Positions 1 through 7,598 of a DNA stretch of 17,922 nt are shown piece after piece. Numbering within the stretch: the stretch's first letter is position 1; each line of letters opens with the position of its first letter. A program made the translations under genes and the position numbers. The stretch is taken from assembly GCF_905196875.1 (NCBI RefSeq), contig NZ_CAJJWO010000095.1, positions 1 through 17,922 of the forward strand, written 5' to 3'. Source of the DNA: an uncultured Parabacteroides sp. Its GTDB lineage: Bacteria > Bacteroidota > Bacteroidia > Bacteroidales > Tannerellaceae. The notes under the pieces were generated by a model. It saw only the letters and a list, made by a program, of their open reading frames with translations. It searched no databases and was not told the DNA's origin.

Positions 1-187
1 ACACGAAATCATCATAATTCTTAATACCCGTTACCTTTATGTCGGCAATCTTATACCGTTTGGGAAACGAATAATTAATGACCGGCACTTCTGCCGGTGC
101 TTCAACCTTGGTAGTGTCACTTTCCTGGGCAAATGCTCCGCAGGCAAAACCTAGGAAAATAAAAAACAGCACTATTCTTTTGTACAT
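1..187 (-). CDS. bamA: Outer-membrane assembly factor BamA, N-terminus (partial)
   Basis: Only the first 62 codons lie in the window, running off its left edge. The translation begins with a signal peptide (MYKRIVLFF..., cleavage likely after GAFA) and a short acidic linker. It then enters a segment reading YKIADIKVTGIKNYDD, which looks like the first strand of a POTRA domain. BamA is the beta-barrel insertase that folds outer-membrane proteins. The assignment rests on this N-terminal motif and on position: in Bacteroidales bamA commonly follows uppS, and here the gap between the two genes is only 14 nt. The barrel is outside the window, so another POTRA protein cannot be formally excluded. 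Confidence 0.8.
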   Translation of the reverse strand, partial: MYKRIVLFFIFLGFACGAFAQESDTTKVEAPAEVPVINYSFPKRYKIADIKVTGIKNYDDFV

Positions 188-201
188 ATAACAGCTATTG
201 T

Positions 202-945
202 TTATAAGATTAATTGCTCACTTGTTTTACCGAAACGACGTTCGCGTTGCTGGTAATACAATATAGCTTCATACAACTCTTCTTCTCTGAATGCCGGCCA
301 ATACACATCGGTAAAGAAGAATTCCGCATAAGACGCCTGCCACAGCAGGAAGTTGCTGATGCGTTTTTCTCCGCCGGTTCGGATCAATAGATCCGGATCG
401 GGAATGCCTTTAGTCGTTAGGTGGTCCGAGACAACTGTCTCGGTTATATCGTTGGGGTTTATTTTCTTTTCCTGTACTTGAACAGCGAGCTGTCTGACAG
501 CTTCCGTTATCTCCCAGCGGGAAGAATAACTGAGAGCCAATACGAGCGTGGTACCTGTATTGGCAGATGTTTGTTTTATACAATCCAGCAAAGTGGCATG
601 TGCATCTTCGGGCAGACGGTCCAGATTACCGATAGCCATCAGACGGACATTATTTTTCATCAGATCCGGCGTTTCACGATGGATGGCCGACACCAGCAAG
701 CTCATCAGAGCCTTTACTTCTGCTTCCGGACGATTCCAGTTTTCTGTTGAAAAGGTGTACACTGTAAGGTACTTCAGCCCAATAGCCGTTGCCGCCTCAA
801 CTACTTTACGTACGGAGACAACGCCTTCCTGGTGTCCATAGCTCCGGTCTTTTCCCTGCGCTTTGGCCCAACGTCCGTTTCCATCCATAATAATCGCCAC
901 ATGTTGCGGCAAGCGATTTTTGTCTATTTCCTCAATCAATGACAT
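202..945 (-). CDS. uppS: Isoprenyl transferase (undecaprenyl diphosphate synthase)
   Basis: 247 aa, the normal length for cis-prenyltransferases. This cytoplasmic or membrane-associated enzyme condenses isopentenyl diphosphate onto farnesyl diphosphate to make the C55 carrier lipid for peptidoglycan and surface glycans. Visible signatures are MDGNGRWA at residues 20-27 with catalytic Asp21, FSTENWNRP at 65-73, and DPDLLIRTGGE at 183-193 followed by RISNFLLWQ. It starts 7 nt after the DUF6089 gene and ends 14 nt before bamA, so the three are almost certainly one envelope-biogenesis operon. No separate promoter was seen. The start is well placed relative to the MDGNGRWA motif. Confidence 0.97.
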   Translation of the reverse strand: MSLIEEIDKNRLPQHVAIIMDGNGRWAKAQGKDRSYGHQEGVVSVRKVVEAATAIGLKYLTVYTFSTENWNRPEAEVKALMSLLVSAIHRETPDLMKNNVRLMAIGNLDRLPEDAHATLLDCIKQTSANTGTTLVLALSYSSRWEITEAVRQLAVQVQEKKINPNDITETVVSDHLTTKGIPDPDLLIRTGGEKRISNFLLWQASYAEFFFTDVYWPAFREEELYEAILYYQQRERRFGKTSEQLIL

Positions 946-952
946 AGTGTTT

Positions 953-1672
953 TCAGTATCTAAACGTACTGTTGCTGTTTATACTATTACATGGCCTGTT
1001 ACGCGGACCGAAGTCCCAGGTAACAGATAGCAGTAAAAATGAATACCAATCTTTGTTCTTCAAGAAACTGCCACCGGTCTGATAAGGATTATCCAATATT
1101 GCATTGCTATCGTCCGTCACATCGAAATTATCTCCGAATAATTTACGGAACGAGAACTCGCAACCCAGGTTGATCCTGTTCTTGACCTTATATTTCACTC
1201 CTACCCCTAACGGGATATTCGGCCCGAAAAACATTTTATTCCCTGTACCCACTGTGACACCCAGTCCCAGGAGAACATACGGAGTAAAACGCTTCGCCCC
1301 TGCATAAGCAAATTTATCACTGTACGGCATGAAGTTGAACTCCATCTGGCCGCCCAGCTCTATCAGGCTACGGCTGAACGATGCTTGCGCATTGTCAGGA
1401 AAAACATTTTCCAGTCCTTCCGTACTGCCGGATACCTGCCCCCACATCAGATTGCTTTTAAAGGCCCATCTGAAATTGGGATTATAACGGAACACAACCC
1501 CTACCGCGGGGTTCATCCCTTTGAAGAAAGCATTCTTGTTGGCATCCCCCATATAGAAGGCGCCTCCTGCCATCCCGCCTATTTCATATTTATATTCCTG
1601 TGCGTGGAGACCGGTAAATGAGCCGGCCAGCAGTATCAGTATAAGAATCCGTTGAAAAAAAGTTGAAGTCAT
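953..1672 (-). CDS. DUF6089-type outer-membrane beta-barrel protein
   Basis: 239 aa with a clear signal peptide (hydrophobic ILILILLAGSFTG, cleavage after LHA). The mature part has alternating aromatic and glycine-rich beta strands typical of small OmpA-like or porin-like barrels: YKYEIGGMAGGAFYMGD near the N-terminus, FTPYVLLGLGVTVGTG in the middle and SFLLLSVTWDFGP near the C-terminus. From memory this matches DUF6089, a Bacteroidales family often sitting directly upstream of uppS and bamA. No enzymatic function can be read from the sequence. The 7-nt spacing to uppS suggests co-transcription, and an envelope-structure or assembly role is an inference from that context. Confidence 0.75.
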   Translation of the reverse strand: MTSTFFQRILILILLAGSFTGLHAQEYKYEIGGMAGGAFYMGDANKNAFFKGMNPAVGVVFRYNPNFRWAFKSNLMWGQVSGSTEGLENVFPDNAQASFSRSLIELGGQMEFNFMPYSDKFAYAGAKRFTPYVLLGLGVTVGTGNKMFFGPNIPLGVGVKYKVKNRINLGCEFSFRKLFGDNFDVTDDSNAILDNPYQTGGSFLKNKDWYSFLLLSVTWDFGPRNRPCNSINSNSTFRY

Positions 1673-1752
1673 AAACGATGCTATTATATTACTACACTTC
1701 TTTTTCTAACGTCAAATTCTTCCTAAAATTATACTTTCCTCCACGAACTTTA

Positions 1753-3129
1753 TCAATCCTTAAAACCTAAACGGTTTATACGGCCCTTCCAGATCTGATC
1801 CAGATCATTTGCACTATTGTTCTCCTTACCGCCGAAAATCAGCATAAATTTCTCTTTATCCACCAACACAGAAGCAAAACCTCTGGCCTTATAATTTTTC
1901 GGCATAACAACTAATGTATCCGACAATGTCCACGACACACCGCCATCTATGGAGAAATAAATATCTTTCAGAGCTTTATTCGAACCGTCGATACCGCCTA
2001 CCATACAGAACTTATCATCGTAAGTAGAAAGCATAACACCTTCTCTCTTATCAAAATAATCCGACTCCATATCGGTTAACAACACCCAGGAAGTACCGGT
2101 CATAGTACTCCAGGCCGCGTTCAGCAGTTTACCGTCTTTATCTTTTCCGGCAACAACCGTAAGACTTTCACGGAACATATTCAGACTCGACAAAGAGCCG
2201 AAACCGCTCACCGGGAAACCGGCCGGAACAACATCACCTGTTGTCCATCCCATATCCTTATCCATTATTGCATAATTCAATGTACCGTTATTATCAACAA
2301 TAGTAGCCAAAGCCGACGGTTGATTCAAACCACCGTTTTTTATTGCACCCAATACTGTTTTAACCGACGGAGCTTGATCAACCAGCGTCCACTTCTGTCC
2401 GTCAACCGACTGATAAAGTGCACCTTTCGTTGTAGGCACATACAAAGCATCTTCATATTCGGTCATCTGGGACAAACGAACTTCACCGGCAGGCAGACCT
2501 TCCAACGAAAGTTCCGTCCAGCTTTTTCCATCCGACACGGAAGAACTCTTCAAAGAATATCCCTTACCGGCATCGGCTGCTTGCACGTACATATAATAGT
2601 ACTCGTCATTTTCAGCTCCCCAGGTAATTACTTTCTGTTCTTTTACAGGGAAACCGAATACGTTATCTGCATACAGATCCCACGACATAGAGTCGGGCAC
2701 CACCTGATGCACATTCACTTGAGTTATATACGTTTTCTTGGTAATCCCGTCATAGGCAGTCGTTACCATTTTAACGGGTTTAGAGAAATCCAGAGAGTCC
2801 GACAAATTCCAGTAATAGGTAGAATCAGGCAAAGCATCCTGGGTTACTTCGATAGAAGCCAAACCATTAGCATACGTTACCGTACAAACGACTTTTTCTA
2901 TTACAGTTCCAAAAGGCAGGGAGTCCGGATTATAAATACGTCCGTTCACCTGATCGATCACAAACTTCACTGTATCCAACTTGCCACCAAGAATCGAATC
3001 ATGCTTTACTTTAAACGTAGTAATCTGACAATCCTTTGGTAACTCATACTCATTATCGTCTGATCCCAGACAGGAAGACAATAACAATGCAATACATCCC
3101 GCTACAAATAGTACTATTCTATTTTTCAT
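1753..3129 (-). CDS. DUF6242-like lipoprotein with sialidase/kelch-like repeats
   Basis: 458 aa from the chosen start, which places MKNRIVLFVAGCIALLLSSC directly at the N-terminus. That is a lipoprotein signal with lipobox LSSC, so the mature protein is acylated and probably faces the periplasm or cell surface. The frame extends 21 codons upstream, but that start would bury the signal peptide. The N-terminal third carries a phrase I recall from DUF6242 proteins (GRIYNPDSLPFGT, then SDSLDFSKP and VNVHQ). The rest has repeated W-containing turns (DGKSWTELSLEGLP, DGQKWTLVDQAP, DGGVSWTLSDT) typical of BNR/sialidase-like or kelch-like propellers, without sialidase catalytic residues that I can identify. 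It lies 109 nt downstream of ribD on the same strand and has its own candidate promoter. Ligand and role are unknown. Confidence 0.75.
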   Translation of the reverse strand: MKNRIVLFVAGCIALLLSSCLGSDDNEYELPKDCQITTFKVKHDSILGGKLDTVKFVIDQVNGRIYNPDSLPFGTVIEKVVCTVTYANGLASIEVTQDALPDSTYYWNLSDSLDFSKPVKMVTTAYDGITKKTYITQVNVHQVVPDSMSWDLYADNVFGFPVKEQKVITWGAENDEYYYMYVQAADAGKGYSLKSSSVSDGKSWTELSLEGLPAGEVRLSQMTEYEDALYVPTTKGALYQSVDGQKWTLVDQAPSVKTVLGAIKNGGLNQPSALATIVDNNGTLNYAIMDKDMGWTTGDVVPAGFPVSGFGSLSSLNMFRESLTVVAGKDKDGKLLNAAWSTMTGTSWVLLTDMESDYFDKREGVMLSTYDDKFCMVGGIDGSNKALKDIYFSIDGGVSWTLSDTLVVMPKNYKARGFASVLVDKEKFMLIFGGKENNSANDLDQIWKGRINRLGFKD

Positions 3130-3159
3130 CCAAAAATAAGTTTGTTGCATATAAAGCCA

Positions 3160-3192
3160 CAAAAGTAGAAACATTTTTTGCTTTATACCCAA
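3160..3192 (-). promoter_or_regulatory. Candidate Bacteroidetes promoter for the DUF6242-like lipoprotein
   Basis: On the minus strand TACTTTTG (3167-3160) fits the TAnnTTTG -7 consensus. A TTG (3192-3190) lies 22 bp upstream, slightly longer than the usual 19-21 bp. The predicted leader to the ATG at 3129 is about 25 nt. It lies between ribD and the lipoprotein gene, so the lipoprotein need not depend on ribD transcription. Confidence 0.5.
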
Positions 3193-3238
3193 TATCGGCT
3201 AATATTTATAATATTTTAGTTCCGTTAAACCACTTCGC

Positions 3239-4300
3239 TCACTGATTTTTCCGTGAAAAAACAGATATTACATGATCCTGGCGTTTAATCACCTCCGTTA
3301 ACGACAAAGAGGGAGCCAGGTTTATATCCGGTGCTTTTACACCCGCTTCCAGAAAAACCGGAGCTGTCTCGACAAACATCTTATCCCAAAGATCTTCCTG
3401 CAAAAAATGTCCAAGAAGCGTGGCGCCCCCCTCAACCATCAGGGAATTCAGTTTGCGGGTATACAATTCATGTAAGACTTGCGGCAAGACAGGTTGTAAA
3501 AAATCGATCTTTACATACTCCACATTTTCCCGGCTCACCGCATCTTCAGACGTAAAGACCAACGTCTTGACCGACCCGTCGAATAAATGATTACCGGAAG
3601 GGACACGCAATGTCTTGTCGAGTACGACCCTTACAGGCGATTTTCCCGCCCAATGCCGTACCGTCAACGACGGATTATCCAACAAGGCCGTCTGTGTACC
3701 CACCATAATGGCAGCCACATTGGCACGCAGACAGTGCACCCTGCGAAGTGTCTCTGCCGACGAAAGAACAACTGCCGGAGTGGAACTGTCCGTCCGCACC
3801 CGATCCATAAAACCATCGGCACTCTGCGCCCATTTCAGATAGACGTAAGGGCGCCCCAGTTGTTGGAAAGTCATAAAATCACGGTTCAGTTCCCAGGCTT
3901 CCTGCTCCATCACTCCGGTCACCACCTCTACCCCGGCTTCCCGTAACATCCTTACCCCTCTTCCCGACACCTCCGGGAAAGGATCCAGACACCCTATCAC
4001 AACACGTGGAATCTGCTTTCTGATGATCAATTCCGCACAGGGAGGCGTCTTCCCATAATGGGAACAAGGCTCCAGACTGACGTATATCGTAGACTCTTTC
4101 AACAAAGATTCATCCTTTACCGAAGCGATCGCGTTCACCTCGGCATGCGCTTCGCCGCACTTCCTGTGATACCCTTCCCCGATAATTTTGCCCTGGTGCA
4201 CAACCACGGCTCCCACCATCGGATTAGGCGCCACATTTCCTGCCCCGCCCCGGGCCAGTGAAATACAACGAGCCATATATTTATTTTCAACCTCGACCAT
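3239..4300 (-). CDS. ribD: Bifunctional riboflavin deaminase/reductase RibD
   Basis: 353 aa, normal for the bifunctional enzyme that deaminates the pyrimidine product of GTP cyclohydrolase II and then reduces its ribose side chain with NADPH in riboflavin synthesis. The N-terminal deaminase domain shows HAEVNAI at residues 52-58 (zinc His52, catalytic Glu54) and EPCSHYGKTPPC at 77-88 with the two zinc cysteines. The reductase domain begins around residue 150 (YLKWAQSADGFM) and contains the late VEGGATLLG motif. It is divergent from prmC with only 54 bp between start codons. A later ATG at codon 9 is possible. No FMN riboswitch fits in the short leader. Confidence 0.96.
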   Translation of the reverse strand: MVEVENKYMARCISLARGGAGNVAPNPMVGAVVVHQGKIIGEGYHRKCGEAHAEVNAIASVKDESLLKESTIYVSLEPCSHYGKTPPCAELIIRKQIPRVVIGCLDPFPEVSGRGVRMLREAGVEVVTGVMEQEAWELNRDFMTFQQLGRPYVYLKWAQSADGFMDRVRTDSSTPAVVLSSAETLRRVHCLRANVAAIMVGTQTALLDNPSLTVRHWAGKSPVRVVLDKTLRVPSGNHLFDGSVKTLVFTSEDAVSRENVEYVKIDFLQPVLPQVLHELYTRKLNSLMVEGGATLLGHFLQEDLWDKMFVETAPVFLEAGVKAPDINLAPSLSLTEVIKRQDHVISVFSRKNQ

Positions 4301-4304
4301 TTTC

Positions 4305-4336
4305 TTTGCTTATAAATGGTTTTTGCATTACTTTTG
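4305..4336 (+). promoter_or_regulatory. Promoter of the prmC-recX-comF operon
   Basis: A textbook Bacteroidetes promoter: TTTG (-33) at 4305-4308, a 20-bp spacer, and TACTTTTG (TAnnTTTG, -7) at 4329-4336. The ATG of prmC follows at 4355, giving a very short leader. The -33 box begins only 5 bp from the first base of divergent ribD, so the two transcription units share this 54-bp gap. Confidence 0.85.
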
Positions 4337-4354
4337 CACTAAAATTAAATTATC

Positions 4355-5215
4355 ATGACTGAGACCGTCGCTTATATACAAGACACGCTGAAAGACTATT
4401 ATCCACTAAGTGAAATCAAGGCATTCACCCGCCTGATAATGGAACGTGTGTGCGATATTCAGCCACATCAATTCTTACTTTGCAAAGATAAAGAATTATC
4501 CGAGAAGGAAAAGTCTGAGATTCATAATATCGTAGAACGGCTCACCAAATACGAACCGATCCAATATATTTTTGGAAAAACGGATTTCTACGGATTTGAA
4601 TTCGAGGTAAACCCCTCCGTATTGATCCCGCGTCCTGAAACCGAGGAGTTGGTCGAACTGATCGTCCATGATTATCCTCAAAAGAAAGAACTGGATATAC
4701 TCGACGTAGGAACCGGCAGCGGCTGTATTGCCATTACTTTGAAGAAGTTGCTGAACAAATCGCAAGTATACGCGCTCGACATTTCGGAAGAAGCCCTGAA
4801 AACAGCCAAACGAAATGCGGTACGCAACAGGGCCATAATCACCTTCTTCCAAAAAGATATCCTGACCCCGTCAAAAACGGCAGATTCTATCGAAGAAGAG
4901 TTCGACATCATCGTCAGCAACCCTCCTTACATCATGGAGAAGGAGAAGGCTTCCATGGAAGCCAATGTACTCGACTACGAGCCTTCACTGGCCCTGTTCG
5001 TTCCCGACGACAATCCGCTATTGTATTACCACCGCATCACGATGTTTGCGGAACAGAAGCTGAAGAAGAAAGGATACATTTACTTCGAGATCAACTCCCA
5101 GCTGGGAGAACAAACGGTCAATATGCTCCGTCTGATGGAATTCAAGAATGTCGAACTTATACAAGACCTGTCGGGAAAAGACCGTTTTGTAAAAGCACAG
5201 ACATGGAACAGATAA
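4355..5215 (+). CDS. prmC: Release factor glutamine N5-methyltransferase PrmC (HemK)
   Basis: 286 aa, typical length. PrmC uses S-adenosylmethionine to methylate the glutamine of the GGQ loop in peptide-chain release factors, which speeds termination. The N-terminal helical substrate-binding part contains EPIQYIFG (67-74) and IPRPETEELV (91-100), both family hallmarks. The Rossmann SAM-binding motif DVGTGSGCIA is at 117-126 and the catalytic NPPY at 189-192. The last 13 nt overlap the start of recX, indicating translational coupling in an operon with recX and comF. Confidence 0.97.
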   Translation: MTETVAYIQDTLKDYYPLSEIKAFTRLIMERVCDIQPHQFLLCKDKELSEKEKSEIHNIVERLTKYEPIQYIFGKTDFYGFEFEVNPSVLIPRPETEELVELIVHDYPQKKELDILDVGTGSGCIAITLKKLLNKSQVYALDISEEALKTAKRNAVRNRAIITFFQKDILTPSKTADSIEEEFDIIVSNPPYIMEKEKASMEANVLDYEPSLALFVPDDNPLLYYHRITMFAEQKLKKKGYIYFEINSQLGEQTVNMLRLMEFKNVELIQDLSGKDRFVKAQTWNR

Positions 5216-5694
5216 CGGAAGCCGAAATGCTGCGGCGTGCAGCAGCCTATTGCTCTACTGCCGAACGTTGCATACAGGACGTGCAGAAGAAGATACAAGC
5301 GGCCGGCCTCACCTCAGAGGAAGGTGAGCGGATCATTGCCCGCCTGCTTCAGGAAAAGTTTATCGACGAAGCCCGTTTTACCGGTTACTTTGTAAATGAC
5401 AAATTGCGTTTCAACAAATGGGGACGCATCAAGATCGCATACGAACTGCATAAAAAAAACATTCCTGCCTCCATCCGTGCGGAGGCCTTGGAAGGAATCG
5501 ACGAAAAAGAATATGAAGATATCCTCCTTGCCTTACTGAAAGCAAAGAAAAAGTCTGTCAAAGGCAAAGACGAAAGGGATATCTACACCAAACTCCTCCG
5601 CTTTGCCGCCGGCCGTGGTTTCGAGAGCCGTGAAGCAATACGTTGCCTGAAACAATTATTCAAAGGGAACGATTATGAGGAAGACTTTGAATAA
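5203..5694 (+). CDS. recX: RecX family regulatory protein
   Basis: 163 aa, normal for RecX. It is helical and strongly charged, with the family's triple-helix repeat character: AAAYCSTAERCIQDVQKKI near the N-terminus, LLQEKFIDEARFTGYFVNDKL in the middle (the FIDEARF-type motif is the best signature), and RGFESREAIRCLKQLF at the C-terminus. In other bacteria RecX binds the RecA filament and modulates strand exchange. No recA is in the window. It overlaps prmC by 13 nt and comF by 20 nt, so it is part of a tight operon. The short overlap with prmC sets the start. Confidence 0.9.
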   Translation: MEQITEAEMLRRAAAYCSTAERCIQDVQKKIQAAGLTSEEGERIIARLLQEKFIDEARFTGYFVNDKLRFNKWGRIKIAYELHKKNIPASIRAEALEGIDEKEYEDILLALLKAKKKSVKGKDERDIYTKLLRFAAGRGFESREAIRCLKQLFKGNDYEEDFE

Positions 5695-6361
5695 CCTGTT
5701 GGATCTGTTCTTTCCAAAGCTTTGTCTGTTATGTAACGACCCGCTTATGGGAGGTGAGGAACATTTCTGCCTCAAATGTTTGTGTAACCTGCCTCGTACC
5801 GGTTTCGACTACCTGAAAGAGAACCCGGTCACTCATCTGTTCACCGGTAAAGTAGCCATCGATCATGCAGCGGCTTTCCTGCATTACGAACGGGGAGGCC
5901 ATGTGCAGCAGCTTATCCACGAATTGAAATATAATGATAATAAAGAGATCGGTTTCCGCTTGGGACGTATGGCAGGGCAGAATTACCGGCAAGCCATCCT
6001 CTCCGACCTTCCCGACCTGATCCTCCCTGTCCCCCTCCATCCCAAAAAGAAAAAGAAACGCGGCTACAACCAGTCGGAATGGATCGCCCGAGGCATAAAC
6101 AGCGTACTGAAACTTCCCGTCGATACCAACAGCCTGTGCCGCATCCGTGCGAACGAAACCCAGACAAAGAAACCGATATACGACCGCTGGCTGAACGTAC
6201 AGGAAATCTTCTCCGTTGCCAATCCAGAGGCCCTCGAGGGCAAACATATCCTGCTAATCGACGATGTTATCACAACCGGCTCTACCCTCAGTGCATGCGC
6301 CGAAGCCCTGCTGACCGTCCCAGGGGTACAGGTGAGTGTGCTGGCGGTGGCGATAGCGTAA
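5675..6361 (+). CDS. comF: ComF family phosphoribosyltransferase-like protein
   Basis: 228 aa. The N-terminus has a four-cysteine zinc site (Cys17-x2-Cys20 and Cys32-x2-Cys35) ahead of a type I phosphoribosyltransferase fold. The PRPP loop reads LLIDDVITTGST at about 193-204, and LILPVPLHPKKKKKRGYNQSEW lies in mid-protein, a highly characteristic ComF/GntX segment. Members act in DNA uptake in naturally competent bacteria, but in Bacteroidetes the role is not established, and the phosphoribosyltransferase reaction is unproven for the family. It overlaps recX by 20 nt and is the last gene of the operon before the accessory region. Confidence 0.9.
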   Translation: MRKTLNNLLDLFFPKLCLLCNDPLMGGEEHFCLKCLCNLPRTGFDYLKENPVTHLFTGKVAIDHAAAFLHYERGGHVQQLIHELKYNDNKEIGFRLGRMAGQNYRQAILSDLPDLILPVPLHPKKKKKRGYNQSEWIARGINSVLKLPVDTNSLCRIRANETQTKKPIYDRWLNVQEIFSVANPEALEGKHILLIDDVITTGSTLSACAEALLTVPGVQVSVLAVAIA

Positions 6362-6365
6362 AGAA

Positions 6366-6396
6366 TTGCAGATATAAAGAATTATGCATAACTTTG
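6366..6396 (+). promoter_or_regulatory. Promoter of the MntA-like gene
   Basis: TTG at 6366-6368, a 20-bp spacer, and TAACTTTG (TAnnTTTG) at 6389-6396. The ATG of the nucleotidyltransferase is at 6418, so the leader would be about 15 nt. The promoter starts immediately after the comF stop codon, so the following genes form their own transcription unit. Confidence 0.7.
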
Positions 6397-6417
6397 TTTC
6401 TACTAAAGACAAGCAAT

Positions 6418-6711
6418 ATGAAATCAACTACCGAATACATAAACATTCTACGGGACTACATGGCAAAGAATGCTTCGAAATACAGCATTACACGTATGGG
6501 GATATTTGGTTCTGTTGCCCGGGGGGAACAGACGGAAGACAGCGATGTAGATGTCTATCTGGAAACATCAACTCCCAGCATGTTTGCATTAGTTCATATA
6601 AAAGAAGATTTGCAAGCGCTATTTGGTTGCAATGTAGATATAGTTCGCCTTCGTGAACGCATGGATACATTACTGAAGAACAGGATAGAGAAGGAGGGCA
6701 TTTATGTATGA
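6418..6711 (+). CDS. MntA-like minimal nucleotidyltransferase (antitoxin of a MNT-HEPN pair)
   Basis: 97 aa, the usual size of minimal nucleotidyltransferases. The active-site signature is complete: Gly31-Ser32, exactly ten residues, then Asp43-x-Asp45, with a third acidic residue at Asp74 in VDIVRL. In MNT-HEPN (MntA-HepT) toxin-antitoxin pairs this protein transfers AMP groups to the HEPN RNase and silences it. The frame is open for 113 codons upstream through comF, but the start at 6418 fits both the family length and the promoter. The TGA stop overlaps the start region of the adjacent HEPN remnant, as in intact two-gene modules. Because the partner is broken, this is probably an orphan antitoxin. 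It may still be made. Confidence 0.88.
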   Translation: MKSTTEYINILRDYMAKNASKYSITRMGIFGSVARGEQTEDSDVDVYLETSTPSMFALVHIKEDLQALFGCNVDIVRLRERMDTLLKNRIEKEGIYV

Positions 6712-6914
6712 CACTGAAATAATCCGTTCTTCTTTATTGAAGGTAGAAATAGCAATCGACAGAATATTGGAAAGGCGTTATGGGCATGAGAGATATTATA
6801 GCACATCACTATTTCGATATTGATGCAGATGTAGTTTTTGATGTAATGAAAAACAATTTGCCAGCAGTAAAGGAAACAATTGATAAAATGATAACCAAAC
6901 TATTTAATACATAA
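6704..6914 (+). pseudogene. HEPN/DUF86 (HepT-like) toxin, disrupted by internal deletion
   Basis: The start codon at 6704 overlaps the end of the nucleotidyltransferase gene and opens MYDTEIIRSSLLKVEIAIDRILE, the N-terminal helix of DUF86/HEPN proteins. This frame stops at about codon 40. From TGG at 6768, one base out of phase, the sequence continues WKGVMGMRDIIAHHYFDID to the stop at 6912-6914, which is the C-terminal third of the same family. It includes the R-x4-H RNase motif (RDIIAH). The two parts together account for about 70 residues against roughly 115 for the family, so some 45 residues between ILE and WKG are missing and the frame is shifted. A full-length toxin cannot be made. A start at 6780 could give only a 44-aa tail. 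Confidence 0.85.
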
Positions 6915-6918
6915 AGAC

Positions 6919-7302
6919 ATGGACATATTCGATTTATTCTTTAGAACAGGGCCTGCCATTCAAGTGATTTTCAAGCTGGGGTTTATGCCCGGGGAGAATG
7001 AATTCTATGAATTGACTTGTCAGCAGTATCAAGATTACTTTGAGACATTCGGACATACGGATGAGAAAGTCTTTATCTTACTTCCTGAAGATAAAGACAA
7101 ATATAAAGAATTCGCTGCCGGAGATACTTTTTGTATGACGGAGTCGGAAAAGGACAGCCTGAAGGATGGAATAGCCGTCATCGAAAAATACTGCCAGGAG
7201 AGCGGCAAGCAGTTCAACAGCATGCATGAAAAACTATCTTATGTCGCTTCACGATTACCCGATGCGTTCAGCAAAGGGACACCATTTGCTGTAGAGAAAT
7301 AA
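6919..7302 (+). CDS. Hypothetical protein, 127 aa, downstream of the broken HEPN gene
   Basis: I do not recognise this family. It is a soluble, acidic protein with no signal peptide or membrane segment. An N-terminal aromatic stretch (MDIFDLFFRTGPAIQVIFKLGF) is followed by mixed helix and strand sequence with four cysteines and a lysine/aspartate-rich patch (LLPEDKDKYKEF). The start is 4 nt after the HEPN remnant stop, so it is probably transcribed with the nucleotidyltransferase. A strong terminator follows about 100 nt downstream. Its role is unknown; a third component of the MNT-HEPN locus or an unrelated passenger are both possible. Confidence 0.65.
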   Translation: MDIFDLFFRTGPAIQVIFKLGFMPGENEFYELTCQQYQDYFETFGHTDEKVFILLPEDKDKYKEFAAGDTFCMTESEKDSLKDGIAVIEKYCQESGKQFNSMHEKLSYVASRLPDAFSKGTPFAVEK

Positions 7303-7401
7303 GATGTATGTTTTATGGCAGGGAGCCCCCTCTTTTGCCAATATAAGTACTCCATTATTAAAGTAGCCTAGCAATCACAGAACATTCTTTTTCTATATAC
7401 G

Positions 7402-7438
7402 AAAGCCCGATAGAGTAATCTACCGGGCTTTGTTTTTG
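7402..7438 (+). terminator. Rho-independent terminator
   Basis: The arms AAAGCCCG (7402-7409) and CGGGCTTT (7424-7431) pair perfectly. They are extended past one mismatch by TAGA/TCTA around a GTAA loop, and a T-rich tail (TGTTTTTG) follows. It ends the MNT/127-aa transcription unit and may partly work in reverse for the convergent gene. Confidence 0.9.
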
Positions 7439-7571
7439 TCTGTCTTCGCTCTTCACAGAGATCGAACAGAAGAACTTTATTTCATTACTTTAGTATTAAT
7501 ATCGACTGCTTATTCACCCTCTCGGGATACTTGGATATTCATTTGTAGAGAAAACCGCACAGTCAATTTAG

Positions 7572-7593
7572 AATTATTTGATTATAAATAATT
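7572..7593 (-). terminator. Weak AT-rich hairpin after the surface-protein gene
   Basis: AATTATTT (7572-7579) and AAATAATT (7586-7593) form an 8-bp stem with a 6-nt loop, starting 5 nt beyond the TAA stop of the minus-strand gene. There is no G+C in the stem and no T-run after it on that strand, so its function as a terminator is doubtful. Confidence 0.3.
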
Positions 7594-7598
7594 GCTTA

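Larger units (their letters stand above)
7303..7598. other. Intergenic region between convergent genes
   Basis: This stretch of about 300 bp separates the 127-aa gene (plus strand) from the end of the large secreted-protein gene (minus strand). It holds the terminator at 7402-7438 and a weak AT-only hairpin at 7572-7593. I see no credible small gene or RNA in it. Confidence 0.6.

Noticed and set aside
2320..3042. 240-codon plus-strand frame opposite the DUF6242-like lipoprotein
   Set aside because: The minus-strand lipoprotein has a clear signal and domain phrases; the opposite frame looks random and rich in His, Arg and Ile.
4301..4354. FMN riboswitch upstream of ribD
   Set aside because: The gap to prmC is only 54 bp and holds the prmC promoter. 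It is too short for the aptamer and shows none of its conserved blocks.
6079..6711. A 210-aa frame joining an out-of-frame part of comF to the nucleotidyltransferase
   Set aside because: The first 113 codons are in the wrong frame of comF. The nucleotidyltransferase has its own promoter and a start at 6418 that gives the family length.
6704..6914. Programmed frameshift that would restore the HEPN protein
   Set aside because: About 45 family residues are missing at the junction, so a frameshift alone could not give a complete protein, and no classical slippery site with a downstream structure is evident.
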